34,171 nt of DNA from assembly GCA_021324415.1 (NCBI GenBank), contig JAJPJF010000285.1:1-34171 (forward strand). Reading direction: 5' to 3'. Both the position numbers and the translations under genes were made by a program. Of this stretch, positions 17,000 to 25,259 are shown piece after piece (the stretch's first letter is position 1; every line of letters starts with the position of its first letter). The notes beneath the pieces were generated by a model. It had not been told where the DNA came from. It ran no database searches and was given only the letters and a program-made list of their open reading frames with translations. The DNA comes from Nostocales cyanobacterium Centralia_MAG_434 (lineage in GTDB: Bacteria > Cyanobacteriota > Cyanobacteriia > Cyanobacteriales > Nostocaceae).

Positions 17000-18121
17000 C
17001 TACTTACTCAAAATCTTTAATAATGCTTGTCGATAGATATTTATACCTTCATTATTTAAATGAGCACCATCTTCTGAACTCAAATTATCTTTCAAAGCAT
17101 TATTCTGGTTTAGCGATTGAAGTTCTTGTGATTCAAATGGTATGTTTTCTTTGACTGCAACTTGATTGAGCACAAGATTAATCTGTTCTACTCTAGAATT
17201 TGTTGCTGAGATAGTGGGATTTTTAGCAGCTGCATCTGTTGAGTAAAAAGCAGGAATTAAAAAGATTTGCTTACTACCAAAGCTTTTGACTAAGGAAATT
17301 GATTCTTGAAGCTTGTTTGCAAACAATTGATCACTCAATCCATACCAAGCATCATTTCCACCGATGGCTATTATGGCTTTTTCACATTTAACTTTGGTTG
17401 GTAAAAGAAGTTTCAGTTGTTCAACTAATGAAATACCACTTAACCCATTTAACGCAAAATTAAAAGTTTCTGGACCAAGGGTATTACCAAGTTCAGCAGT
17501 TACAGAATCACCAAATAGGCAAGCAGAGTATTGCTTTCCTTGCGTAGCAAATTTCTGATATTGGACTTCTAGTTGCCATAAAGGCGTAGAACTTAAGTTA
17601 TCTTTAGGTGGAATTTCAGTAGAATATAAATTTAACCTACTTCCTATCTCTAACGCTGCTGGAATATTAATAACTAGTCTTTCACTAGGATAAGCTTCAA
17701 GAAAGCTAAGAATTCCTAAACCATTTTGAGAACTTGCCCCTAGAATAACAGCTGCATTTAGTGCTTGTACTCCAGCCTTGTCACCACGGGCAATACCTTG
17801 AGAAACACCAGATAAAGTTTCTTTAGCAAGTTCTGTATTTAAAAGCTTATCTAAAGCTACAAGATCCAGATTCATTCTCACGTGTAGCGCCTGATAAAGC
17901 TCTTTTTGCTGTTCGGGAGTGAAAAATTTAAGAAACGATCGCAAATTAGAAGAAACTTGTTGTGTCTCTGCATACTTACGTAAATCAGCAACGGGTAGCG
18001 ATTGCTCAAATAAACCGTACCGAAAAACAATTTGCTCGGCTGCAAAACAAGGAGTTGCACCCGTCGTTAACGATAGTACGCAGAGGGATAGACCTAGAAC
18101 AACATGACGCAAATATCTCAT
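17000..18121 (-). CDS. DUF1400 domain fused to SGNH/GDSL hydrolase, exported
   Basis: 373-aa protein from the ATG at 18121, chosen because it opens a clean signal peptide (MRYLRHVVLGLSLCVLSL ... cleavage near CFA-AEQ). The open frame runs back to 18340, but those residues look non-coding. Residues 30-152 are a DUF1400 domain that parallels the one at 12096-13691 (YGLFEQSLPVADLRKYAET, AAVILGAS, YPSERLVINI). Residues 195-373 are an SGNH hydrolase: block I GDSV with S206, block II LNGLSG, block III GGND with N256, and block V D351-x2-H354 (DGAH). All catalytic residues are present. It should be an exported esterase or lipase; the substrate is unknown. Confidence 0.85.
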   Translation of the reverse strand: MRYLRHVVLGLSLCVLSLTTGATPCFAAEQIVFRYGLFEQSLPVADLRKYAETQQVSSNLRSFLKFFTPEQQKELYQALHVRMNLDLVALDKLLNTELAKETLSGVSQGIARGDKAGVQALNAAVILGASSQNGLGILSFLEAYPSERLVINIPAALEIGSRLNLYSTEIPPKDNLSSTPLWQLEVQYQKFATQGKQYSACLFGDSVTAELGNTLGPETFNFALNGLSGISLVEQLKLLLPTKVKCEKAIIAIGGNDAWYGLSDQLFANKLQESISLVKSFGSKQIFLIPAFYSTDAAAKNPTISATNSRVEQINLVLNQVAVKENIPFESQELQSLNQNNALKDNLSSEDGAHLNNEGINIYRQALLKILSK

Positions 18122-18461
18122 GAATCTTAGTAAAATGTTTAACCAACTAATTATTTTGACATTGAATGAAGCTGACCCATAAGTAAATTCATAAGTAATT
18201 GTGAAAAGCTGAGCACTAGTACACTCTGAGTAACTATTGTGGCTATACAAGCTACTAAACTTGCGATCGCTAACAACTAGCACTAGATGAAAAAGCAGTA
18301 CTGCAGAATCACTTGCTAAAGAGCAGAAAAAATAGAACAATAAGATAACTCTATACTACTTGCCAATCTGCTACACAAGCGTCTAATGGCGTTTGTAGAT
18401 CCGGCAAAGTGGAATGTAGATTGGAAAAATGTTTAGAAGACTTTTTCTTACAGGTGCAGCT
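18122..18461. other. Divergent intergenic region
   Basis: 340 bp between the divergent SGNH and small coiled-coil genes. It holds one HIP1 octamer (about 18265). I find no clear promoter, hairpin or gene. The minus-strand open frame across it lacks any plausible protein signature. Confidence 0.5.
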
Positions 18462-18680
18462 ATGATTACTCAAGATTATGATGTAACAAATTTTGAGCAC
18501 AACTTACTTAGACAAATTGAAATCAAAGAAAATCAGATCAAAATTGCACAAAAATTCGAGATGCGGTATGTTGCCAAAGCATTACAGATTCAATTAAAAA
18601 ATTTGCAAAACCAACTCTCAGAGGCTGCAGACCCTCAATTTGAAGCATTGATGAGTTTAGTAGATGATAGCGATTTGTGA
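18462..18680 (+). CDS. Small helical hypothetical protein
   Basis: 72-aa acidic protein of unknown function. It is almost entirely amphipathic helix (FEHNLLRQIEIKENQIKIAQ, then ALQIQLKNLQNQLSEA), so it probably forms a coiled coil or helical hairpin. No signal peptide or membrane segment. The ATG at 18462 has AGGTG about 8 nt upstream and is preferred over an ATG at 18429, whose extra residues look unlike protein. It lies between two leftward genes and ends 25 bp before the convergent DUF2243 stop. Confidence 0.55.
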   Translation: MITQDYDVTNFEHNLLRQIEIKENQIKIAQKFEMRYVAKALQIQLKNLQNQLSEAADPQFEALMSLVDDSDL

Positions 18681-18705
18681 TAAAACGCTGATAAAGAAAA
18701 AACCC

Positions 18706-19194
18706 TTAAAGGTTCTTCGTTTGGCTTGGAATTCGTAAAATCACCCAGCCAACTACGACAAGAAGCGCACCAACTGCGAGAAAGCCTAAATCCCAAGTTA
18801 GCTGATTTTGTCCTGGTTTTACATGATGAATCCCAAGAATTTGGTGATCAATCACTCCTTCAATCAAGTTGAATAACCCAGCACCTATAAGTATTGAACC
18901 AAACAAAATGTTTGCTGACCAGGGAACATCATCACGCCGTCCTGCAACCCACAGTAGTACTACTCCAACAACAGTCATGATCCAGTCAAAAGCATCAAAT
19001 AAGCCATCCCATAGCATGTTCACATTGATATTAGAGTCGGTGACCAGAGGTCGAACACTGCTTAACATGTGATGCCACTGCAGAATTTGATGGAGTAGGA
19101 TACCATCAACGAATCCTCCAAGACCCAAACCCAGGAAAAGACCAGCTAAAATCAGTGGTTTAGCCTGCTTATTTATTTCAGTCTTTGCCTCCAT
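18706..19194 (-). CDS. DUF2243-family integral membrane protein
   Basis: 162-aa membrane protein with four predicted helices. It matches DUF2243: GGFVDGILLHQILQWHHM after helix 1 and GVIDHQILGIHHV after helix 3. These two related D-x5-H/H-Q-I-L ... H-H motifs look like an internal duplication and could bind metal or heme, which I infer only from the histidines. The ATG at 19194 has a strong GAGGAG ribosome site 5 nt upstream. Function is unknown. It lies 165 bp after the hybrid kinase gene and on the same strand, so read-through is possible. A weak stem followed by a T-run overlaps its stop codon. Confidence 0.87.
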   Translation of the reverse strand: MEAKTEINKQAKPLILAGLFLGLGLGGFVDGILLHQILQWHHMLSSVRPLVTDSNINVNMLWDGLFDAFDWIMTVVGVVLLWVAGRRDDVPWSANILFGSILIGAGLFNLIEGVIDHQILGIHHVKPGQNQLTWDLGFLAVGALLVVVGWVILRIPSQTKNL

Positions 19195-19359
19195 TAGCTC
19201 CTCACAAACAAACTTTTTTATCAGGATAAAACTTGTGAAGAACGCTATCTTCTACCTTGGGGAGGTTGCTAATACCGTTTCACTTTATGATTAGCATGAC
19301 ACCCCTACTATTTACTTCATTTAACTGAAAAATGCTGTGAATCTTTTATTCATTCTTAA

Positions 19360-22176
19360 CTAAGCAGATTCTAAATATTTTCTAATAAAATCTTGAATTT
19401 CTTCTATTTGAAAATTTTGAGAAAGTTGATAAATATATTTTACAAATGAAGCAAATTTAACATCCATTTTTTCTATTAATTTTAATTTTTCTTGAAGTGC
19501 CATAATCCGACCTTTTAAAGAGAGCTCATATAACTGAGATAGTTCTTCTACAGGTGGTATTATCATTTCCTCGCTTGTAGAAGATGATGAATTATTAGGT
19601 TGTAACTCTGCTTCGTCAATAACAGAATTTTTACTTTCAATTACATGATTTTCTTCCAAAATCCATTTTATTCCTAAATGTTTGTATAACTTATCTAAAA
19701 GTTCAGATGCTTGTATAGGTTTAGGAACGAAATCATCACTACCTGCATCTAAACTTTTTTGCCTATCGGTTTTGAATACACTTGCTGATGACACAATAAC
19801 CTTAATATGTTTTAACTCTGGAGATGTTCTTAAATGTCGTATCATCTCAAATCCATCCATGAGTGGCATAGAAATATCAGTGATAATTAAATCAGGATTG
19901 GACGCAGCAGCTTTTGATAAACCCTCTTGACCATTCTCAGCTTCTACTATTTCAAAGCCGATGGATTCTAGAAGATTAACCACAACAGAACGATTGACCC
20001 ACATGTCATCTACGACAAGAATCTTGCGTTTTCTGCCTTGGTAACCGATGATACTGGTTGCTGAAAATAGTTTAAATACTTTTTCTGATACTTTTGCTTC
20101 TGGTATTTCTGCCTCAAACCAAAATATACTACCTTCTCCTACCTGGCTTTTGACTTTTAAACTACTGCCCATCATGTTCACGATTTTTTGACTAATTGCT
20201 AATCCTAATCCAGTTCCTTCTGATTGCTTTTTAATGTTACCGACTTGTTCAAAAGGTAAAAATATTTTTTCTAATTCTTGGTAGCTCATCCCTAAGCCAG
20301 TATCTTCTACTTGGAAGCGAATAGTGTGAATTAAAGTCTCTCCATCATCCTTGATTTGTAAATTTTGATTTGTGATTGAAAAGATAACTTTTCCCTTCTC
20401 CGTAAATTTGATAGCATTACCTAAAAGATTAATCAAGACTTGTTTTAAACGTTTTTCATCTGTTTTAATAACAGATGGCAAATGTTGATCGAACTGATAA
20501 ACAAAGTTAATATTTTTTTGCTCAGCTTTGATTTTGCAAATTTCAACAACATCGAAGAGCAAGGATGAAAAATTAAACTGAGTACAATATAATTCTAATT
20601 TCCGAGCTTCTATTTTAGAAAGGTCAAGAATATCATTGATTAATGTCAGTAGATGTGTTCCACATTGATTAATAGTACTGATACCTCTACGCTCTTTCTC
20701 TGTTATATTTTTTGAACCCAAGAGAATTTGGGCATAACCTAAAATACCGTTGAGGGGTGTACGTAGTTCATGGCTCATGTTGGCAAGAAATTCACTTTTA
20801 GCTTTATTGGCTGTATCAGCAGCTTCCTTTGCTTCTCTGAGTTCCATCGTGCGTTGTTCAACTCGCACTTCTAACTCTTCATTTGTCCTTGCTAGTTCAG
20901 CAAAAGAATCTCGTAACTGTCTAGCCATAAAGTTGAAAGATTGAGCAAGAACATTAAGTTCCTTAATTTGAGAACCTTCCACTTCTTGTTCAAGGACTCC
21001 ATCAGCAATGGCTTTTGAAGCAAAATTCAAGCGTAAAATCGGTTTAGTGATCCAGTAAGACGTATATAATCCTAATAGAATTGCGAGCAACAAAGCAGAC
21101 AAACACAACAGAATAGTAGTGCGAGTATTGGCTTCAATCTTTTCCATAAAATCTGCTTCAGGTACAGTAACAACCATCAGCCAATCGATTCCTAAGTCAT
21201 TAGTCCAAGGACTTACCTCAACAAATTGACGCTTACCATTCAACGAAAAATCAATTTGTGTCGGGGTTTGAATTTCTCTAAGGCTACCAAAATGTTGTGT
21301 GATATGTCTTGCCGTCGCTTGAATTAGCGTATCTTTGCTATCTATTGCCTTTAAACGAATAGGTTTCCCATTATTGACTGTAAAGGGTTGCTCATTAGCA
21401 GAACTACCAATCAAAAGTCCATTACGCTCTATAACGAAAGTTTTTCCAGAAGCACTGACTTTGAAATTACGCAAGAAGTCACTAATTTGTGAGAGTTGTT
21501 GTTCAACAGCAATTACACCAGAGAGTCTTCCATTTTTATCATATATAGGGCGGCTTGTAGCAATGCATAGATGGTAAGGCGCTACTCGCCAATTATAAAT
21601 AGAAGTCCAAGTCGGCTTACCTTTTTTTACTGCTTCTGAATACCAATCCTCTTTTTTAAATGAAAAATCTATGTACTCTGTGATAATCTTAGTCCGGTTT
21701 CCTTGATTGTCTGTTGCATGAATGAAGAGATGATTATTTCCATGATTTTTTGAAGAAATTTCATCTATGGTAATTTTGTTATTGTTAAAATAGCCACTTG
21801 CTAGATATTGACCTGAATTAGCACCAAAAATCACATAACCTACATGAAATACTTGCAACTGTCTCCAGAAATAATATCCTAGTGTTTCTGTATCTTCTAG
21901 CTTCAACAGACCTAGGTCAATACTATTCCAGTCATTATGGAGAAGGTTACGAGGATTTGCCATGTAACTATCCAAATGCTCATCAATACGTTCACTGACT
22001 TCTTTTCGTAATCGGCTTGCTAGTTCATTAACTGCTTTCTGACCATTCTGTAATGATAAATAGCCAGTTAGTCCCACAGCTGTAAAAATTTGCAGGACAA
22101 AGGGAAGTACCAAAATAAGAGGAAGTGATATTTTGTTAGACCGATACCCTTGACTGGCAGTGTTTTCAGATGGCAT
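19360..22176 (-). CDS. Cache-HAMP hybrid histidine kinase with C-terminal receiver
   Basis: 938-aa membrane sensor kinase. TM1 lies at about 16-40. A periplasmic double-Cache-type sensor spans about 41-350 ([45 protein letters not shown]). TM2 is at about 353-375, followed by HAMP and a coiled coil. The HisKA H-box is [15 protein letters not shown] (His469), and the HATPase has [16 protein letters not shown] and GTGLGLAI. A receiver follows with VVDDMWVN, phospho-acceptor D767 (IITDISMP) and K819. About 90 residues after it form a helical tail. All catalytic residues are intact. The ATG at 22176 is preferred to a TTG two codons earlier. It is the last gene of a leftward four-gene group, 75 bp after the PQ-loop-like gene; this suggests it senses something related to that pathway. 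Confidence 0.9.
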   Translation of the reverse strand: MPSENTASQGYRSNKISLPLILVLPFVLQIFTAVGLTGYLSLQNGQKAVNELASRLRKEVSERIDEHLDSYMANPRNLLHNDWNSIDLGLLKLEDTETLGYYFWRQLQVFHVGYVIFGANSGQYLASGYFNNNKITIDEISSKNHGNNHLFIHATDNQGNRTKIITEYIDFSFKKEDWYSEAVKKGKPTWTSIYNWRVAPYHLCIATSRPIYDKNGRLSGVIAVEQQLSQISDFLRNFKVSASGKTFVIERNGLLIGSSANEQPFTVNNGKPIRLKAIDSKDTLIQATARHITQHFGSLREIQTPTQIDFSLNGKRQFVEVSPWTNDLGIDWLMVVTVPEADFMEKIEANTRTTILLCLSALLLAILLGLYTSYWITKPILRLNFASKAIADGVLEQEVEGSQIKELNVLAQSFNFMARQLRDSFAELARTNEELEVRVEQRTMELREAKEAADTANKAKSEFLANMSHELRTPLNGILGYAQILLGSKNITEKERRGISTINQCGTHLLTLINDILDLSKIEARKLELYCTQFNFSSLLFDVVEICKIKAEQKNINFVYQFDQHLPSVIKTDEKRLKQVLINLLGNAIKFTEKGKVIFSITNQNLQIKDDGETLIHTIRFQVEDTGLGMSYQELEKIFLPFEQVGNIKKQSEGTGLGLAISQKIVNMMGSSLKVKSQVGEGSIFWFEAEIPEAKVSEKVFKLFSATSIIGYQGRKRKILVVDDMWVNRSVVVNLLESIGFEIVEAENGQEGLSKAAASNPDLIITDISMPLMDGFEMIRHLRTSPELKHIKVIVSSASVFKTDRQKSLDAGSDDFVPKPIQASELLDKLYKHLGIKWILEENHVIESKNSVIDEAELQPNNSSSSTSEEMIIPPVEELSQLYELSLKGRIMALQEKLKLIEKMDVKFASFVKYIYQLSQNFQIEEIQDFIRKYLESA

Positions 22177-22251
22177 AAACAATCAATATCGAACCGACCT
22201 CCTTATAGTTCCCACACACAAGCCAGAATGAACAGATCAATAGACTACTCT

Positions 22252-22848
22252 TTATCGCGGGTGATATTTGAATTTCGCTTTGAACTTGGGACGCAATAGA
22301 AATATAACAATAGTGGCGTTGACATAAAAAATATAGAGTGGAAAAGCCAAAATCTTTAAATTCCAATGCTCAATAGCTAACAGATTGAGAAGACTTGCTA
22401 CGAAATATAGGCTCCAAGTTAGCAGATTTTCCTTTTCTGGCTCTAGAAAAGATTTCTTGATTGTGGGTAATGCACCTAGGAAATCAATCACTATATTTAA
22501 CAAGAGCGTGATAAAAGGTACATTGAACTGCCACCACAGCACAAGGCTAATACTAACACCTAATACACACATTCGGTCAAAACGACTCCAGCCTCCCTCA
22601 CCATACTTGAGAGAAAGAAGAGCGATGATGAATTGAGCAATTCCACCGCAAACTGGAAGCCAGATTGTGTTACCTGCACCTACAAAGTAATTGCTAGCAC
22701 TAATCACAATGCTAAGAATTAGCCAAATCCACCAAGTTGCTCGATTGGGTCGGGTTTTTCCCTGCAGAATTGTGATTATGTAAGGTACAAAACCAAGTAT
22801 AGAGAGAACCCCCGCTGCAATACCTAGAGACGTTTTCCAGTCAGACAT
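22252..22848 (-). CDS. Seven-helix PQ-loop/SWEET-like membrane protein
   Basis: 198-aa protein with about seven hydrophobic helices. Two halves look alike: GVLSILGFVPYIITILQGK ... WWIW near the start, and DFLGALPTIKKSFLEPE ... TWSLYF about 110 residues later. This is the pattern of PQ-loop transporters, where a Pro in a short helix is followed by a charged loop and aromatic residues, although the PQ pair itself reads PY and PT here. It may move or bind a small molecule or lipid; the assignment is structural and tentative. It starts 47 bp after the desaturase-type gene and ends 75 bp before the hybrid kinase, on the same strand. Confidence 0.6.
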   Translation of the reverse strand: MSDWKTSLGIAAGVLSILGFVPYIITILQGKTRPNRATWWIWLILSIVISASNYFVGAGNTIWLPVCGGIAQFIIALLSLKYGEGGWSRFDRMCVLGVSISLVLWWQFNVPFITLLLNIVIDFLGALPTIKKSFLEPEKENLLTWSLYFVASLLNLLAIEHWNLKILAFPLYIFYVNATIVIFLLRPKFKAKFKYHPR

Positions 22849-22895
22849 AGATAGTTAAGTAAGTGAGAATCAACAAAACATTTCGACAAAGTCAG

Positions 22896-23927
22896 TCAAT
22901 ATAAAGTCAGAAATGAGACCTCAATTGCTCCATAAAAATTTTCCAAAGATGATTTTCCATTTTCATCAACAAGTATCCCTAGCCCTTGTTCTCCAAAGAG
23001 ACGAGTGATGCGAAAACGATGATAATTTAGCAATTGTTGCCAAAAAGGAATGTAGTGCACTGCCTTATCTTGAAAAAGGTTTCTATCTAGCTCATGCAGA
23101 CTATGCCAAGGGCATTTCATGATTGCATGGTGTGCATTGTGGTAACCAAAGTTTAGAACTAGTAAGTTTAACCACGGATAACGACGGGATAATAGATTGG
23201 AAAAAGTATTTGCCTGCTCATAAGCGCGATCGCGTTTTGGCAAAGGTGTATCTGGACGAAACGCTTCGTAAGTATGCTGAAATGCATCCATCCAGCGTAG
23301 CACTGTGAGCATACCAATATAAGACAAGAAGTAAAGCAATAGTGCTTTGACAGAAACCAACCCTAGTACGGTAAATAGCATACTTCTAATTGTGAGAATA
23401 AGTGCAACACGAGACTGGTCTCCACGACATTCAGGATTCCACCAAGGAGCAGTAATAAATCGCCAGCGTATCCAGAAGGAAATTATCGGAAAGTAGAGCC
23501 ATTCTAATGCCAGAAAACTCAGACGGATCAATTTTGGCAAGTTTTTGATTTCACCTGTGACGTCAAAGGTAAAAACATCCGCTCGATCAATGTGATGAGC
23601 AATATGTTGAAGGGTGAGTGATTGAAAACCGTAATAACATCCACCGTTCATCCACAGCATTCCCATACCAAAAAGCACATTCCAACGACGTCTTTTGAAG
23701 ATAGTGCCATGCATGAACTCATGAGTAAGGTATGCACAAATGATTAAGCTATGAGTAAGTAGTACAACACCTAAGGCATTGAGGAAACGATGGGGTAGAG
23801 TCAACAGAGCAATTCCCCCAATATATCCTAGGAAAGTATAGAGAATAGCAATAGTGTTCCATAAAGGCTTTTGCTGATATACACAAGTATTGATATCAAC
23901 AGATTCAATAGCAATTGGCATATGCAT
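22896..23927 (-). CDS. Membrane fatty-acid-desaturase-type enzyme
   Basis: 343-aa integral membrane non-heme diiron enzyme of the fatty acid desaturase/hydroxylase superfamily. The three histidine boxes are complete: H69-x3-H73 (HEFMH), H108-x2-HH (HIAHH, 108-112) and H263-x2-HH (HNAHH, 263-267). H218 (FQHTYE) may be an extra ligand. Hydrophobic pairs lie between the boxes, as expected. The sequence does not look like the housekeeping DesA/B/C acyl-lipid desaturases, so it could act as a desaturase, hydroxylase or acetylenase on a special substrate. Its start is 31 bp after the stop of a heme-oxygenase-like gene, which argues for a joint pathway. Confidence 0.85.
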   Translation of the reverse strand: MHMPIAIESVDINTCVYQQKPLWNTIAILYTFLGYIGGIALLTLPHRFLNALGVVLLTHSLIICAYLTHEFMHGTIFKRRRWNVLFGMGMLWMNGGCYYGFQSLTLQHIAHHIDRADVFTFDVTGEIKNLPKLIRLSFLALEWLYFPIISFWIRWRFITAPWWNPECRGDQSRVALILTIRSMLFTVLGLVSVKALLLYFLSYIGMLTVLRWMDAFQHTYEAFRPDTPLPKRDRAYEQANTFSNLLSRRYPWLNLLVLNFGYHNAHHAIMKCPWHSLHELDRNLFQDKAVHYIPFWQQLLNYHRFRITRLFGEQGLGILVDENGKSSLENFYGAIEVSFLTLY

Positions 23928-23958
23928 ATAGATGATTTATTTTTTAATTAAAAAGATG

Positions 23959-24840
23959 TTATTGAGCAGGCATTAAGCTAGCAGTCTGAGATATTTCAAG
24001 TTGTTCTAGGCATTCATGATAAATTTCTATAAACAAGCATTGTTGTGACTCTACAAATGCTTTAAACCCTTGAAGCACCCACTCTATAATCTGTTGCTCT
24101 GGTTCCGAGCTATAAGAAGCTACCATATTTAGAGCTTCTAAGGCAGACTCAAAGTGTTCAATCTCTAGACCAGAACTTTCATGTTTGCTGTGGATTAAAA
24201 CATAACACCAAGGATCATACCGATGCCCTTCAATTGTGACAGGAGAAGCCTCATTTCTGAGATAGTCATCAAATCCAATTCCTCTGTTCTCATAACGAAT
24301 GATTTTGTCAAGCAATGCATACTCGAGATCACCCATCATTTCAGAAGCTGTATGACATCCCATGGCTCGAATTAAGGAAGCGATATTGCCGGGAGTTCCT
24401 TGATAGGTAGCAATTATAGTATCTACAATTTCATTTAACCAAACAGGAGTGTTAGAAAATTGATTACGCTCATGTGTCGAGAGTCTTGCATAGTTTCCTA
24501 CAGCTTTCAGCATCAATTGAGCCAATGAACGGTGTGAGACTCCGTATGCTCCTTCGTCTGCAGCTGCAACCATTACCTTAGTAGAAATTTGCATACCCCG
24601 ATCTGCTTCTTCTAGTACCAAAGCATTAGAATCTTTGAATAAGGAGCGAGACATAGCAATCGAACTCGTCAGACGAGGAATCATTGAAGACACATAGCTA
24701 TTGAAATAGGTATAGCGCTGGAAGAATAGATATAATGTGGTGGGGTTTTGTGATGCTAATCGAATTGCAGACTCTACTGTTTGTTCTATTTTGGAGAGAT
24801 TAAATTTATTTTTAAACAGAGTTTCAGAAAAAAGATTCAT
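23959..24840 (-). CDS. Heme-oxygenase-like putative diiron protein (CADD/DUF3865-like)
   Basis: 293-aa soluble, all-helical protein. The likely fold is heme-oxygenase/CADD-like. E96-x6-H103 (DEGAYGVSHRSL) has the spacing of the E81/H88 ligand pair I recall for chlamydial CADD. Near the end, E226-x2-H229 (GLEIEHFES), with H217 and H220 just before it, resembles the second ligand helix. E167 or E173 could supply the bridging glutamate. I recall a structurally solved Nostoc family, DUF3865, described as CADD-like; this may belong to it, but I have not aligned it. Proteins of this fold oxidise or cleave small molecules using O2. It is the first gene of the leftward group with the desaturase-type enzyme, PQ-loop-like protein and hybrid kinase. 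Confidence 0.6.
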   Translation of the reverse strand: MNLFSETLFKNKFNLSKIEQTVESAIRLASQNPTTLYLFFQRYTYFNSYVSSMIPRLTSSIAMSRSLFKDSNALVLEEADRGMQISTKVMVAAADEGAYGVSHRSLAQLMLKAVGNYARLSTHERNQFSNTPVWLNEIVDTIIATYQGTPGNIASLIRAMGCHTASEMMGDLEYALLDKIIRYENRGIGFDDYLRNEASPVTIEGHRYDPWCYVLIHSKHESSGLEIEHFESALEALNMVASYSSEPEQQIIEWVLQGFKAFVESQQCLFIEIYHECLEQLEISQTASLMPAQ

Positions 24841-24939
24841 GATTTCACGTCTTATTTTGACAATATGAGCAACCGTGTATTATTCAGTACACAGTATGCT
24901 ATTTGTATTACTTTATAGCTTAATGCAGAGTTTTGCCTC

Positions 24940-25008
24940 AGTGAAATGACGGTAATTAAGTGTAAAAAAACACTTTTCCTCAAAATTGCATATAGTCGTC
25001 ATTTCACT
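24940..25008. promoter_or_regulatory. Nested inverted repeat in a divergent promoter region
   Basis: Perfect 12-bp arms AGTGAAATGACG (24940-24951) and CGTCATTTCACT (24997-25008) are 45 nt apart. Inside lies a second hairpin, AAGTGT-AAAAAA-ACACTT (24958-24975). The element sits 100 bp before the heme-oxygenase-like operon start and 59 bp before the small membrane protein start. It could be a paired operator, a leader RNA structure or the ends of a small mobile relic. Confidence 0.5.
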
Positions 25009-25067
25009 ATTGACCTGGGAAATATTTCTCGTTTGTGTAAATTGTAATTTTAGTACTGTGTTAACAT

Positions 25068-25259
25068 ATGCAAGACTCAGTATATGTCATATTTATTGCA
25101 TTCGGATGTATTTGGATACTGATGGGTGCTGTAGCTGTAATAGCGCTTCTAAAGTCGGAAGGCGAAGACATCCGATTTGGTAAATGGGGACTGACCGTTG
25201 CTATTCCCATCATTATCCCAATTATCATTGCACTCATTTTTGGTATGTTGCACCACTAA
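25068..25259 (+). CDS. Small two-helix membrane protein
   Basis: 63-aa protein with two hydrophobic helices (about 5-28 and 41-61) joined by a charged loop (LKSEGEDIRFGKWG). No family recognised. The ATG at 25068 has no strong Shine-Dalgarno, and another in-frame product is not plausible. Its stop codon directly abuts the last codon of the convergent hybrid kinase gene. It is divergent from the heme-oxygenase-like operon and shares that intergenic region. Confidence 0.6.
   Translation: MQDSVYVIFIAFGCIWILMGAVAVIALLKSEGEDIRFGKWGLTVAIPIIIPIIIALIFGMLHH

Noticed and set aside
18122-18340. N-terminal extension of the DUF1400-SGNH gene
   Set aside because: It would place a clean signal peptide in the interior and the extra residues have no protein-like pattern.
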